The position numbers were made by a program, and so were the translations under genes. Of a stretch of DNA of 64,000 bases, positions 33,001 to 44,200 are shown in pieces. Each line of letters begins with the position of its first letter. The stretch's first letter is position 1. Source of the stretch: Eopsaltria australis (Eukaryota; Chordata; Aves; Passeriformes; Petroicidae); assembly GCA_034509425.1 (NCBI GenBank), contig JAVTVJ010000534.1, positions 124,001 through 188,000 of the forward strand, read 5' to 3'. The notes below the pieces were generated by a model. That model saw only the letters and a program-made list of their open reading frames with translations, was not told where the DNA came from and made no database searches.

Positions 33001-33753
33001 TCAGTTGGCCTTTTTCCACCTTTCCAGCCAACCCCATAGAGCATTGGCTACCATCCATGAATCGGTGTAGAGATAGAGCTTTGGCCACTTCTCTCTCTCA
33101 GCAATGTCTAGGGCCAGCTGAACAGCTTTGAGTTCAGCAAATTGGCTCGACCTACCTTCTCCTTCAGTGGCTTCTGCAACTTGTCGTGTGGGGCTCCACA
33201 CAGCTGCTTTCCACTTCTGGTTCATCCCTATGATGCGACAGGAACTATCAGTGAAAAGGGCGTAGCACTTTTCTTCATCTAGCAGTTGATTATATGGTGG
33301 AGCTTCCTCAGCCCGGGTCACTTGTTCTTGCTCCTCTTCATCAGTGAGACCAAAACTCTCACCTTCTGGCCAGTTCGTAATTATTTCTAGGATCCCAGGG
33401 CGGTTTGGATTTCTAATGCGGGCGCGCTGTGTGATAAGTGCGATCCACTTACTCCATGTGGCATCGGTGGCGTGGTGGGTAGAGGGAGCCTTTCTTTTGA
33501 ACATCCACTCCAGCACTGGTAGTCGAGGTGCCAGGAGGAGTTGTGCTTCAGTGCCAATTACTTCGGAGGCGGCTTGAACTCCTTCATAGGCGGCCAAGAT
33601 TTCCTTCTCTGTGGGGGTGTAGTTGGCTTCAGACCCTCTGTAACTCCGGCTCCAGAATCTCAGCGGTCGGCCTCGGGTCTCTCCAGGCACCTTCTGCCAA
33701 AGGCTCCAGGACAAGCCCTTGTTCCCGGCTGCAGAGTAAAGCACATTCCTCAC
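33001..33753 (-). pseudogene. pol: ERV-3 pol, connection and RNase H
   Basis: 250 codons. After the connection (ETRGRPLRFWSRSY, NYTPTEKEILAAYEG) comes RNase H with acidic residues in ALFTDSSC, QFAELKAV and YLYTDSWMVAN. An in-frame TGA at 33001 separates it from integrase in the same frame. Upstream, pol is interrupted by the nested LTR at 33846-34554. Confidence 0.88.
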
Positions 33754-33845
33754 CTCTGGTCCTGTCCTTACTGGGCCAAGCGCTACTGCATGAGCGATCT
33801 CCTGCTTGATCTGGGCAAATGCTTGTTGCTGTTCAGGGCTCCAGT

Positions 33846-34554
33846 TATAAAAAAAAAGAAAAAAGTGGCAGCGAGGCGCCGCGCGCGCGCCACTTATAAA
33901 AAAGCGGCGAAGCGCTGCGGGCGCGCTGCGGGCGCGACGATGATCTGCGCCTTGCTTCTCGAGTGCGGTTCCACCGGGCGGTAGTTGCCTCAGCTCTCCC
34001 GAGTGTCGCCGAGAGGGCTAACCCTCAGGTGCCCAAACGGTGGAGACCGCGACGGTCTCCTCAGGGATCTGAGGCGTGGGTGGGTCGCAGGTTATTTCCT
34101 GCACACCGCAGTCGACGGCGAAGAAAAAAGGAGCGACTCCTCAGTAGGGCAGCAGAAGGGTTTTTATTCCTCCTCGTCCCAGAGCTGAAGAGCCCCGAAT
34201 GACGCAGTGCAAGGTCTTTTACCATCGGCTAGCAACCAATCACAAACGAGGTAAAGGGCGGAGATGGGGAGGGGATTAGGGATTACAACCAACCGGAATC
34301 GGGAAGGGGAGGGATCAGGGGCCGGGAACGAATCACAGTTACAAGGAATATGAATCTTCCAGAAAGGAGGCATATACTTAAACGTTACAAACAGTCTAAC
34401 TATCCACTAATAACAACGGGGAGGAACAAAGGCGGGCTGGGACTACACCATCGTGACTGTGGAGCGTGGGGGATTTTTCCCACGGAATGGTCTGCTCCAC
34501 CACGACTTCTTTGAGGGCTTCTGGGAGTTGGTTTCCATAGAAACCACTCCTACA
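33846..34554 (-). mobile_element. Solo LTR nested in ERV-3 pol
   Basis: 709 bp flanked by the 6-bp repeat TCCAGT (33840-33845 and 34555-34560). On the minus strand it begins TGTAGGAGTGG, has a TATA-like box (AAGTATATGCC, near 34366-34376) and a poly(A) signal AATAAA (near 34160-34166), then a very CpG-rich U5 (33865-33960), ending in an A/T run rather than a clean CA. The 6-bp duplication suggests a betaretrovirus/ERVK-type source. No other copy is in the window. Confidence 0.82.
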
Positions 34555-35536
34555 TCCAGTGAAAATCGTTCTTTTTGCGGGTGACCAGGTAGAGAGGGCT
34601 CACAATCTGGCTGTACTCTGGAATGTGCATCCTCCAAAAACCTATGGCCCCCAGGAAAGCTTGAGTTTCCTTTTTGTTAGTTGGAGGAGACATTGCAGTG
34701 ATCTTATTGATGACCTCCGTGGGAATCTGGCGCCGTCCATCTTGCCATTTTACCCCCAAGAACTGGATCTTTCGAGCAGGTTCCTTGACTTTGCTTTTCT
34801 TGATGGCAAAACCGGCTTCCAGGAGGATTATGATGATCTTCTCTCCTTTCTCAAATACTTCTGCTGCCGTGTTCCCCCACACAATGATGTCATCGATGTA
34901 TTGGAGATGCTCTGGAGCCTCACCCTTTTCCAGTGCAGCTTGGATCAGTCCATGGCAGATCGTGGGGCTGTGCCTCCACCCCTGGGGTAGCCGATTCCAG
35001 GTATACTGCACACCCCTCCAGGTAAAGGCGAACTGAGGCCTGCACTCCGCTGCCAGAGGGATGGAGAAAAACGCATTGGCGATGTCAATGGTGGCATACC
35101 ATTTTGCTGCCTTGGACTCCAGCTCGTACTGGAGCTCCAGCATGTCTGGCACGGCAGCACTCAATGGTGGAGTCACTTCATTCAAGCCACGATAGTCCAC
35201 AGTCAATCTCCATTCCCTGAGTGAGGCTTTACTGACCACTCCTTGGCTTTCCAGGTCGCGGATCATCTTGTGGATGGGGATCACGGCGTCTCGATTCGTC
35301 CGGTACTGCCGGCGGTGCACTGTCGAGGTGGCAATTGGCACTTGTTGCTCTTTTACTCTCAGGAGTCCCACCACATTTGGATTTTCCGATAGTCCAGGCA
35401 AGGTGTTCAGTTGCTTGATGCCCTCTGCCTCCACAGCCGCTATTCCGAAAGCCCACCTGAGTCCCTTTGGGTTTTTGTAATAGCCATTCCGGAGGAAGTC
35501 TACGCCCAGAATACATGGGGCCTCTGGACCAGTCAC
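34550..35536 (-). pseudogene. pol: ERV-3 pol, reverse transcriptase
   Basis: 328 codons. Landmarks in order: LTVDYRGLNEVTPP, YATIDIANAFFSIPL, RLPQGWRHSPTICH and the catalytic YIDDIIVWG, then the thumb-like QFLGVKWQDGRRQIPTEV. The frame runs into the nested LTR and stops there at 34550. An in-frame TAG at 35552-35554 separates it from protease. It copies the RNA genome to DNA in the family. Confidence 0.93.
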
Positions 35537-35551
35537 AATGGGGTGTTTCTG

Positions 35552-35740
35552 CTACTCCTTCCCGGTCAGGCTCACCTCGGCTTCTAACAAAGTTAATTGC
35601 TGTGATCCCCCTGTCACCCCGGCAATAGAAACAGGTTTTGTCCCCACATGTCTTGATGGAATTAAGGTACACTGCGCACCAGTATCAACTAACGCTTCAT
35701 ATTTTTGTGGTTCTGATGTGCCAGGCCATCGGATCCACAC
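35552..35740 (-). pseudogene. pro: ERV-3 protease
   Basis: The frame carries EALVDTGAQCTLIPSRHVG, whose DTGA is the aspartic-protease active site, and continues into reverse transcriptase apart from the in-frame TAG. The first ATG-like codon used here is probably internal; protease would be made as part of a Gag-Pro-Pol product. Confidence 0.85.
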
Positions 35741-35794
35741 TGTCCAAAAGACCCGGTTTTCCCGTGCCTCTTCCTGGCTAGAGGCAGGACCCCT

Positions 35795-36160
35795 CTAGCT
35801 CTGGTTGTCATTTCTTTCTTGGGCGTACATGGTAGAGGTCCCCTCGAGGGGATCTAAGAGATCGTCCTCTCTTCTGTAATATCTGGCATCTCGGTCACAG
35901 GAGGCTGAGGCTACCTTCACTTTAGTAGACCCCCCGCCTCGGTTAGTATTTCCCTCCTTGAGTTGCTGTACCCGTGCTGCCAGGGTAGCAGTGGGTTTCC
36001 TATCCCACTTCCTCATGTCTTCTCCGTGATCACACAGGAAGAACCACAGCTCAGATCGTGGGGTGTACCCTCTCTCCCTGGCTGGGGGGCGCTGGGCTCT
36101 GACTTTGGGGCTTGTGACTCGCACTGGTGCCGCACTCATCAACCTCATCTCCTCCCTCAC
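35795..36160 (-). pseudogene. gag: ERV-3 gag C-terminal region, frame-shifted
   Basis: 121 codons in the protease frame, overlapping the end of the main gag frame. ELWFFLCDHGEDMRKWDRKP is the most recognisable part, probably the nucleocapsid region, but no complete CCHC zinc knuckle is present. The frame change coincides with a local repeat of GAGGAGATGA near 36150-36180, so it may be a mutation rather than programmed frameshifting. Confidence 0.7.
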
Positions 36161-37854
36161 CTCCTCATCATCTCCTCTCTGAGGTCTTTGACCACAGCAG
36201 AGACCTGAGCCTGTATTGGGCCACTGATCATACTATCATAATTCCTGAGTTTGGTGGCTATGGAGCCCACTGTCTCTCGGTTGTCATCAGCATTAATTGT
36301 TGCAATGAAGATGGTGTATTGGGAGGGCCCTAGCTTTGCCAGATTCCACAACATTTGCCCTGTACACTTGACTTTGTCGGGGTCGTTATCATGTTGTCCA
36401 TCCCTTCTAAAGAGTACCTCCAATATTGCCACCTCCCTCAGCTGTTGGATTCCCTCCTCAAGGGTCTTCCATGGTCTTCTATGATGATACTCCTGTATTC
36501 TCTCCCTGTTGACAAACCTCTCTCTTACACTTATTAAAAGCCGTTCCCAGAGAGACAGGGGCTCGTTATCTCTTCCAAATACCTGATCAACCCCTGAGTC
36601 CTGGGACAAGGGTCCCAGCTGCCTTGCCTCAATACTATCCAGCTGCACACCCATACCCATAAGGTCCCAGACCCGAAGTAACCAGGTTGTAAAAGGCTCA
36701 CGACCCTGTCGCACAATGTCTTTTCGTAGATTACGGAGACTGTCATACCTCAGGGACTCAGTAGTGATTTCAATCCTTGGCCTCCCTACTGGTTGAGAGG
36801 GCCCTGCTTCTCCATCATTACTCACTGGCTGCTCTGGTTTGATCTTAGTCTTCTTCTTTTCCACAGGGGCAACTGCTACTGGCTGTGGCTGCCCCTCTGA
36901 TCTGACTGAAGCCTGAGCGGTGATAGTGTCCCTGGGTTCTTCTGCTGCCTCATTAGACTCTCTCTCTTTGGGATAGGGGAAGGGTTTCCCACCAGCTGGG
37001 CAAGTGTATTCCTTCAGCACTTGGCCCATCTCGCGTATCTCTTTCACCAGGACTCCCACCCAATCCGGGTGGGTTGTTTCTGAGGTGGGTTGTGGGACCG
37101 GGTCAGACTCTGTAGCAACATTCCTAGTGTCTGGGGTAATGTCAGGTTCTGGGATGGTGTCCCTAGTTTCTGGGGCCATGTCAGGTTCTGTGGCTACATC
37201 CCTAGTCTCTGGGGCCGTGTCAGGTTCTGTGGCAGCATCCCTAGTTTCTGGGGCCGTGTCAGGTTCTGTGGCTACATCCCTAGTCTCTGGGGCCATGTCA
37301 GGTTCTATGGCAGCATCCCTAGTTTCTGGGGCCAGGTCAGTTTCTGTGGCAGCATCCCTAGTCTTTGGGGCCGTGTCAGGTTCTGGGGCCCCATCCCTAT
37401 TGTCTGGGGTAGATGTCAGAGTGGCTATCCAAGTCAGAGCCCCCTTATCTCTGAATGCTAAATAGAGCAGGCCTATCAGCAACACCAGCCACTGTATGGT
37501 ATCATTAGCATCTAGAGAAGATTTGAACTCCTCAAAGATTGGCGGGATAGGCCCAAAGAGCTGGGTGAAGGGTTGTGAGAACATTTCTTTTGGTGTCACT
37601 TCCTCGCAGTAGGTACCATTATTAAAGTAACCCTGAAAACATGTCATTAGTGTGTGGTAGCTGTGAATCCACATGCCTGCCTTCCAGAGGAAGTTGAAAA
37701 TCCATGAATTCCTCACTTTATTGACCCATGACACAAACTGTATAACAGCCACTGTAGCCTTAGTTATAGGGCCCATGTTTAGATATGGGGCTGCAAATGG
37801 GAGAGAAACAGCTGTGACCACTTGCCATACGAACCGGAATAAGCAAGACCACAT
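36157..37854 (-). CDS. gag: ERV-3 Gag with N-terminal membrane module and 13-residue repeats
   Basis: Intact frame of 565 codons from the ATG at 37852-37854 (context ACCATGT); the frame is open 11 codons further to a GTG. The N-terminus MWSCLFRFVWQVVTAVSLPF looks like a signal peptide. A second hydrophobic run IQWLVLLIGLLYLAF lies about 130 residues in, after NGT and NDT N-glycosylation motifs. Eight copies of a 13-residue unit of the type ETRDAATEPDTAP follow (DNA 37093-37404), then a proline-rich linker and a capsid-like region with TTWLLRVWDLMGMG and FVNRERIQEYHHRRPW. Gag normally builds the particle in the cytosol, so this membrane module is unexpected. Homology of the capsid part is inferred from position. 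Confidence 0.8.
   Translation of the reverse strand: MWSCLFRFVWQVVTAVSLPFAAPYLNMGPITKATVAVIQFVSWVNKVRNSWIFNFLWKAGMWIHSYHTLMTCFQGYFNNGTYCEEVTPKEMFSQPFTQLFGPIPPIFEEFKSSLDANDTIQWLVLLIGLLYLAFRDKGALTWIATLTSTPDNRDGAPEPDTAPKTRDAATETDLAPETRDAAIEPDMAPETRDVATEPDTAPETRDAATEPDTAPETRDVATEPDMAPETRDTIPEPDITPDTRNVATESDPVPQPTSETTHPDWVGVLVKEIREMGQVLKEYTCPAGGKPFPYPKERESNEAAEEPRDTITAQASVRSEGQPQPVAVAPVEKKKTKIKPEQPVSNDGEAGPSQPVGRPRIEITTESLRYDSLRNLRKDIVRQGREPFTTWLLRVWDLMGMGVQLDSIEARQLGPLSQDSGVDQVFGRDNEPLSLWERLLISVRERFVNRERIQEYHHRRPWKTLEEGIQQLREVAILEVLFRRDGQHDNDPDKVKCTGQMLWNLAKLGPSQYTIFIATINADDNRETVGSIATKLRNYDSMISGPIQAQVSAVVKDLREEMMRR
37093..37404 (-). repeat. 39-bp tandem repeat (8 units) in ERV-3 gag
   Basis: Eight uninterrupted 39-bp units, in frame, each encoding a 13-residue acidic/proline-containing unit. 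Units differ by a few substitutions. The + strand also stays open through the array, which produces misleading opposite-strand frames. Confidence 0.93.
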
Positions 37855-37941
37855 GGTGCAACCTAATGAGGTTCCTATATCCAGCACACAAAAACTGCGT
37901 TACTCAAGAACTGTTATCCTTCTTCTCCTCGATGCCCTCCT

Positions 37942-37959
37942 GCCCCACGTTGGGCGCCA
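37942..37959 (-). other. ERV-3 primer-binding site, tRNA-Lys type
   Basis: The minus strand reads TGGCGCCCAACGTGGGGC, matching the 3' end of tRNA-Lys(1,2), 5 nt from the LTR edge. It fixes the orientation as minus. Confidence 0.85.
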
Positions 37960-37964
37960 AAATC

Positions 37965-38856
37965 TGTCTTGGTTTGAAGGACAGGTGTCTGTTAAGGAAG
38001 GCAGGAGCCTCCCTTGGGATGGGAAACTGTAACTCCTCTCTCTCTGAATTATTATAAATTTGAAATCAAGAGGCTCTCAGGCAAAGATATGGGAATAGGA
38101 ATAACAGTTCTTTATTACTATCTAAAACAAAGGATAACAAATAACAACAACTATAACGTTAACTAACAAACACAACCAGAAACTCAGTGGCAGCCTGCTC
38201 GGCTTCAGGCACCTTTCCCTTTGGTGCAGTTCCAGTCACAGCTTGCAGGGGCGCTCTGGGTGCGGTGATTCTTCGGTGCCTGCAGGGGGCGCTCCGGCGT
38301 GAGCTCAGGTAGCACACGGCGAATGGCGACTGCCCGAAGCACGGAGGGATGGAGGAGAGCCCTTGCTCCACAGACCCTCGGGAGGGGCAGCTGGTGTCGG
38401 TGCCACAGCAGGATCCGGGACACAGGGAGCTGGGACGGTAAGGGGTCTCTACGTGCAGGGAAAAACCCCGCTACAATGTAGCGGAGAAAACTCAGAGCGG
38501 GCTGGTGGCAGGCAGGTCGGCTCCGGATGGGGCAGAGGGCAGAGACTCACAGCAGACAGACCGGCAGCTCCGCGCTGGCTTCTCAGGGGCCGTGGGTTCA
38601 GCAGACAGCAGCTCTGACCGTCTAGCTCCGAGGGTCTCGAGCAAGAGGGCGTGACCTCCCTCTGCCTTTGCTTTTCAGTCTTTCTAAATCTCGAGTTACC
38701 AGGCTCTGCTTCCGTGAGGGGCAATTTTGCCCCACCCTGCCACGGAGAAAGGCTCTACCTTTGTGCTTTGTTTCTCTTAAGTACCTAGTTATTTGTGTCT
38801 TAGCAACTCATGGGAGAAAAATTCCTGAGGAAAATAACTAGATTCAACCTTCAACA
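37965..38856 (-). repeat. ERV-3 5' LTR
   Basis: 892 bp, + strand TGTCTTGG to TTCAACA. The inner edge lies next to the primer site; the outer edge is followed by ACTTG, the right target duplication. Confidence 0.94.
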
Positions 38857-38861
38857 ACTTG

Positions 38862-40344
38862 CCATTCTGTATGCTTAATCTCTAAAAGCTACCTATATTT
38901 TGCACTGGCTTGATGTGATTAAGAAAAATGCTAGAAATTACTTGTATGGCAGTAAACTACAATCAAGGCCATAAATGCCAGTCATGATATTTTCAATATT
39001 GTTGGTTACATTTAAAGTTTCCTTACAATAAACAACACTTTTATATATAAAAATCTATGTTTATTGATATTGTTGTTGTCCTTTGATTCTATTACCATAA
39101 AGTTACAAGTGATCTTTTTATATTATTTATTAAAAAATTCATCATTCTTAACACTTTTATGCTGATTTTCATAAATGACATTATGTGGATGTTCTGTCTA
39201 CTCAGAACAGACAACATGTTGATGTGGTAATTGCCATAACTACTTTATTTGATGATTTGCTTGTAGCTTATAGCTGGGAAAAAGCTGTGGAGTAACAAAT
39301 TTAGGATCACCAGAGACTCTAGATTTTCTGATTCCCAAAATACAGCTTCATGTTGCAGCAGTTTTATTGTGTTGCTCTTGGGCGCTGGATGATTTCTGGA
39401 ATTTTCTTTGTTGGTAAATTCAGGGGGGCTTAACCAACAGTAACATGTTATCACTTTTTAAGTTTCATCCAAGTCATTATATCCTTCATCTGTCAGCACT
39501 TGGGATTTCTCCTGCATCTCTTCACATGTACACTTCAAACGTGCCAGGCTTCATGTCATAAATGTGGTGTTAATCCTAAGAATGAAATCATCAAGTTACT
39601 GATTTTTTACAGACCTTTCAATAAAAAGTAGATAATTGTAATAATTTAAACAACACTGTGTCAGGTTTACCTTATTAGACTGTGTCCATGCTTAAGTTAC
39701 ATGATGCTTCTATTATTAAAGATTTTTATTGAGTTTGTTGAAAATATGCCCCACTTAGTGAAGAGAGAAAATCCTGAGAGAAATCCAGTATGAGAGGCAT
39801 TCATAGGTTCACATGTTTTACTAACCAGAAGAGAATCCACATGACAGCAAATGGTTGTTTTTAAATGCCTTAACCATGGGGAAAACAATCTGATCGCAGC
39901 CCTGAAGTTGATCACAAGACACAAACCCTGAGGCAAGCAAGGTTCCTTGATCCTACTGCTGATGCCATCACTTTTTAAATGTCAAATGACATTGTGCTCC
40001 ATGAGATTTAATTCAAATTCATCTGAAATAAACATTTCTGAAATTATTCCCTTCTGGATTTCCCATTTACGGTCCAGAAGCGACCAACTGTAGAAGTCTT
40101 GAGGCAAACCTCTGAAGAGTATTGTGAAACCATTTACAGACTAAACCGCTATCACTCCATCTTCTTCCCTCATGTTGTCTTTTCTATTCAGTGAAGACTA
40201 TTCTGCTTCTTGCTGGAATGGTGGGTTTGATGACGTTTGGTTTCTGCCTTTTTTCTTTTATATGTTCTCTGTACTCTTTGCACATATATTTGTAGTTCTG
40301 TAAGCTATTGTATTAATAGCTAGTTTTCCCAGAACTTGTCCATG
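38862..40344. other. Intergenic DNA
   Basis: About 1.5 kb of AT-rich unique sequence. No gene or repeat recognised. Confidence 0.5.
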
Positions 40345-40350
40345 GTCTTT

Positions 40351-40924
40351 TGTTGCGGTGGTTCGGAACCAGAGGACTTCCGGACAGGTTCCACGGACAG
40401 AGGGTTTCCCCCCAAAGCTCCCAGGGGCAGCAGTTGGACCACCAATCCACGGACCCCAAGCTCCTGCTATTGGTTACTGGACTTGTCTGTTATTTATTCC
40501 TGTCCTGGGAAATTCCCTGTCACTCCATAGTTCATTCATTGTTCTCTCTGTTCCCCTCCCCTCCCTAAACCCCATTTGATCATGCACCCCAGCCCCTCCC
40601 CTGTATTGTCCCCTGCCCTCATCCTATTGGGTGTTGTTCCTCCCTTAAATACCGATGTAATAAGCTGCTCTTGGCTCTTGGTTAATGTGCTCCCTTTCGA
40701 GGCAATAAACCTACCGAAATCACATACCAAGAGACCTCCTTCTCTGGTAGTTCTTTGCTGTTTCACCACGCTCCGGGGGCAACATCTCCCCGGACCGAAA
40801 CGCGGACTAGCTGTGCCCGCAGTAGGCACTCCGAGGAAGTCTTCCAGATCGCGAACGACTTCCTAGGGTAGCGCTGGGACTCTGCTGCCGGTACCAGGGT
40901 GGGACCGAAGCAGGGAACGCAACA
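40351..40924 (+). mobile_element. Solo LTR with 6-bp target duplication
   Basis: 574 bp with perfect 7-bp inverted ends TGTTGCG/CGCAACA, flanked by GTCTTT at 40345-40350 and 40925-40930. + strand order: TATA-like CTTAAATACC near 40645, poly(A) signal GCAATAAACC near 40702, then a GC-rich tail. Six-base duplication points to an ERVK/alpharetrovirus-type element. No internal sequence remains, as expected after LTR-LTR recombination. Confidence 0.92.
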
Positions 40925-40930
40925 GTCTTT

Positions 40931-41290
40931 CCCTAAGCAGAAAGACAAAACAAATTCCAGAGCTCCAAGCTCTGGGGGGTACAAGGCCCTGTCCTATCTC
41001 AGTTCTTCCTGGGAACCAAGGCCGAGAACAACTCTGAGGTGCATTTTCATAAACAAAGTAGAGCCAGTGCTGAGATGGGGGCTCCAGAGAAGAGGCTGGA
41101 CCTGGGGGGGAATTGAATCACCACTTGTTCTCCTAATTGGTGCTTTTAATCAATTATGTTAATTTCCTAAAAGCTATAAATATTCACCCCTGGAGGGGGT
41201 GGGCTTTTATGGGCACCTTTCCATAACTGCTCCTGAAGACCTTCAAATAAAGATCCCCTTTTATATTACCTCCTTGCTAAAATGATCTCA
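40931..41290 (+). mobile_element. Possible second LTR relic
   Basis: Directly after the solo LTR, GC-richer than its surroundings, with AAGCTATAAATATTC (TATA-like, near 41172) about 75 bp before TCAAATAAAGATCC (poly(A) signal, near 41246). The spacing fits an LTR promoter and R region, but ends and duplication were not found. Confidence 0.35.
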
Positions 41291-44200
41291 AGTTTTTTTT
41301 CCAGGTTGGGGGAAAAGGCAACAGGTTTAGTTTTTTGTTTTGTTTTTTTTGGGGTTTTGTTTTGTTTTGTTTTGCTTTGTTTTTGTTTTGATGGTTTGTT
41401 TTTGTTTTGCTTGAAATATTTGGTGCTTTAAGCTTTCTGTAAGGTGACTCTGTGACAGTTATGTAATGATTGTACCATTTTGTAGTCCATAGCATACGTG
41501 CCATGATAGGCATTATTGTTTATTCAATATCAAGAGTTCCCAGATATGCAAAATCAGTATCTTCTGGTCATCCTCCACAGACCTCACAATTCTTAGTCTT
41601 TTTTTCAGATGCTTACTGCATCTGATAGCGTTTGCTGAACAAAGTGCTGGAAGTCAATTTGCCACAGCATGAACATTCTTACACGTTCTTGCTAAAGTTT
41701 TTATGTTAGTTCAAAGCTCTTTTATCCAATCATACATGTGATGATTATAGTATTTTTTTTTTTTTTTAGTTTCTAAGATACTTTCCTGTGTCTGTAGTTC
41801 TCAACTATTGCTCCAGGGCGGAATTGCTTCTTTGTATGCCGAATATGTACAGATCTGTGCTGTTGGCTGTCTTACAATATTTAGGATCATTTTCAAATCA
41901 TTCTGAGAGTTGTACTTTCTTCAGATATATACCAAGGCTGTTTCCAAGTTCTTAATCTACTTTTTGGCTCAGAAAGATGCTTAGGAGGCTGGACACTCAC
42001 TTCATGAACTGAAAGGAAGCTGAATAATCTTGGTAGGGTATGAAAAGCCCAAAGAAAATTAGATTTTAACATTGTCTCTTCTTTCACCCCATTTCTCTCT
42101 CTCTAAATGATTTTTCTCCTAGCAGCCAGGTGAAGAGCCAGTGGCAGTAGAGGGATATAAGGCAAGTGGAGTGACTGGCTGGGTCTGTGCTGGGACACAG
42201 TGGCCTGGTTGGCTGGGCAGCCACTCTCCCTTCCTCATCCCCTTTGTCCCACCCCTGCCCTTTCTCTGATGGCAAATAAAAATGAGCTGGAGTGCAGTTC
42301 TGGCATTGCCATGGCTGTGTGAATACAATGGGTAGGGTTGTGTTCCTTCCAGGGAACTGGTAGAGGCCTAGGTGTGTATGGTGGAACAGGGAAAAGACAA
42401 AGGCCAAACTATTACATAAAAGAAGCTGCCCAATCAAGACCGTATAAAAACTCTGACATCAGGTTCTACTAGGTCATTGTGACAGTATCTGCTGACGCAA
42501 CCTTTTCTTACAGAGGTAAATTAAATTAGGACAGCTTAAAAATAGCGTAATTCATTATATGAATACATTGTCCTTTCTTCTTTGAAGGTATTGAATTATT
42601 TCAGCTGAGCAGGTATGAAGTTTTGGGAGAGGATAATACTCTGTGCAGGTCTCTGTGGATGACTAATTTCCTGTCAGCCGAGTGAGCCTTTGGGACCTAC
42701 TCCCTCACATCTCTGAAGATGCTGGAAACTCAGTTCTGATAAATGTCTTATCTAGAAAAATCCATCCAACTTACCAAGAAGCTCTATATTCTTTTTCTCT
42801 GTTGCTTTGACCTTGTGGGGTCAGGTGGTGTGACTATCTTAAGCAACCTTAGCTTCACTGTACCATTAGTTTTTGGCTGCATCTGTATGGCTGTATCTAT
42901 CACAGGAAATTTTATGTGCCTGGGACTATTTGCTAGTACTGAGGCACTGAATGACCAACATTCATACTGCTTTCCACTATTCCTCTGGGATCATTTATAA
43001 GCTGTCTAGGAAGCTTTTTTCCATCTTTCTATATGGGGTGGCCATATACAGATGGCCAACTGAGGACAGTCCTTGGCCTATGGTAGTTCCCAAACCATAT
43101 CTGAAAATTATTAGCTACTGGCCTGTGCAAAAACTGTACAAGGGCTATTCTAAAATGAATCATATACACTACAGAGGACTGTATTCCAGTGCCCAGAAAC
43201 ACTCACTGGCATCTTAATTTACCAACCAGCATAGAGGAAACCTACAGTTCTTCTGTGATCTCTTCCTGATTTGTTTTTCTGCAAGCTTTGAGCTGGGATG
43301 CAGGAGATTTTTATTTATCACTCTTCTGGTTTGTTTTGTGATTTGTGAAGCCTTTAGTTTTTTCCTAATACTATTGCCAGTTTTAGTCTTGCTCTATCTT
43401 TGTAGGTAAAAAAAGTTTAGCTAAAACTGTAATCTGTGCCATAATGACAGGAAATAAATTCCTCATTAATTCCTGACCTGTCTTGGAAGGGGAAAAAATC
43501 TGTGCCCTGTTATTTATTCTATTTTTCTTCGATTTGAGTCACTGCAGGAGGTGAGTGAAATTTCTCTTCTAGCACTCAAAAGAAAACTTCTTTCCTGGGA
43601 GCAACAAGTTTACCTTTGCTCTTCATTCCCAAGAGCATCTTCCGTGAGGAGACTGAGGACATGAAGTGCAGAGGTGGGATGTTGTTAGGAACGAGGACGC
43701 AGCTAGCCACAAATGGCCACTGGAAGAGGGAATGAGTACAAATAGCTTTAGGAGATACACAAGTCATTGTGTGAGGAGAAAACTTGATGTGAGAGGCAGA
43801 ATGGCTGCAGAACAGAGGCTGCCACGTTGGGTAGGAGTAGAAGCTCTGGTGAGAGGGATTCTTCTGATGTCTGGGGGAGTATTTAGTTAAATACTGAGGG
43901 TGGATGTCTACATGCTGATGTGAAAGCTCCTGCAGCAGGATTGAAATAATGATATGCTGTATTTCAGAGAGTCAGCAGTAACAGCCATGTCATAAGGGCA
44001 GGATTGACTTTGGACAGGAGGGATTAAAAGTGGAGATAGGCACAAACCCAATATATAACATATATTTTATTAATACAACTTTGACTGAAATATCACTAAG
44101 TTTAAAAATCTACTTTGTGGCTTCTTAATTTTGTGGCTGGCAATTTTAAGAGGTAAATAGCTAAGACGTAAATTAAACAGTATTTTCTAATTGTAGTCTC

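Larger units (their letters stand above)
30941..38856 (-). mobile_element. ERV-3: complete ERVL-type (class III) provirus without env, minus strand
   Basis: A 7916-bp insertion flanked by the 5-bp repeat ACTTG (30936-30940 and 38857-38861). LTRs at 30941-31827 and 37965-38856 differ at about seven positions plus two small indels, under 1%, so it is young. On the minus strand: 5' LTR, tRNA-Lys-type primer site, gag, protease, reverse transcriptase, RNase H, integrase, purine tract, 3' LTR. There is no envelope gene between integrase and the 3' LTR. Class from YIDDIIVWG and RLPQGWRHSPTICH in reverse transcriptase, 5-bp duplication and lack of env. A 709-bp solo LTR is nested in pol. Confidence 0.94.

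Noticed and set aside
36150..36185. Programmed frameshift between ERV-3 gag and protease
   Set aside because: No slippery heptamer recognised; a local duplication of GAGGAGATGA at the junction explains the frame change as a mutation, though this is not proven.
37093..37404. Regularly spaced repeat resembling a CRISPR array
   Set aside because: Units are directly tandem with no spacers, in frame, inside a eukaryotic retroviral gag.
37004..37465. Two long + strand open frames over the ERV-3 gag repeat
   Set aside because: They are the reverse complement of the 39-bp repeat; the minus-strand frame is far longer and continuous with Gag.
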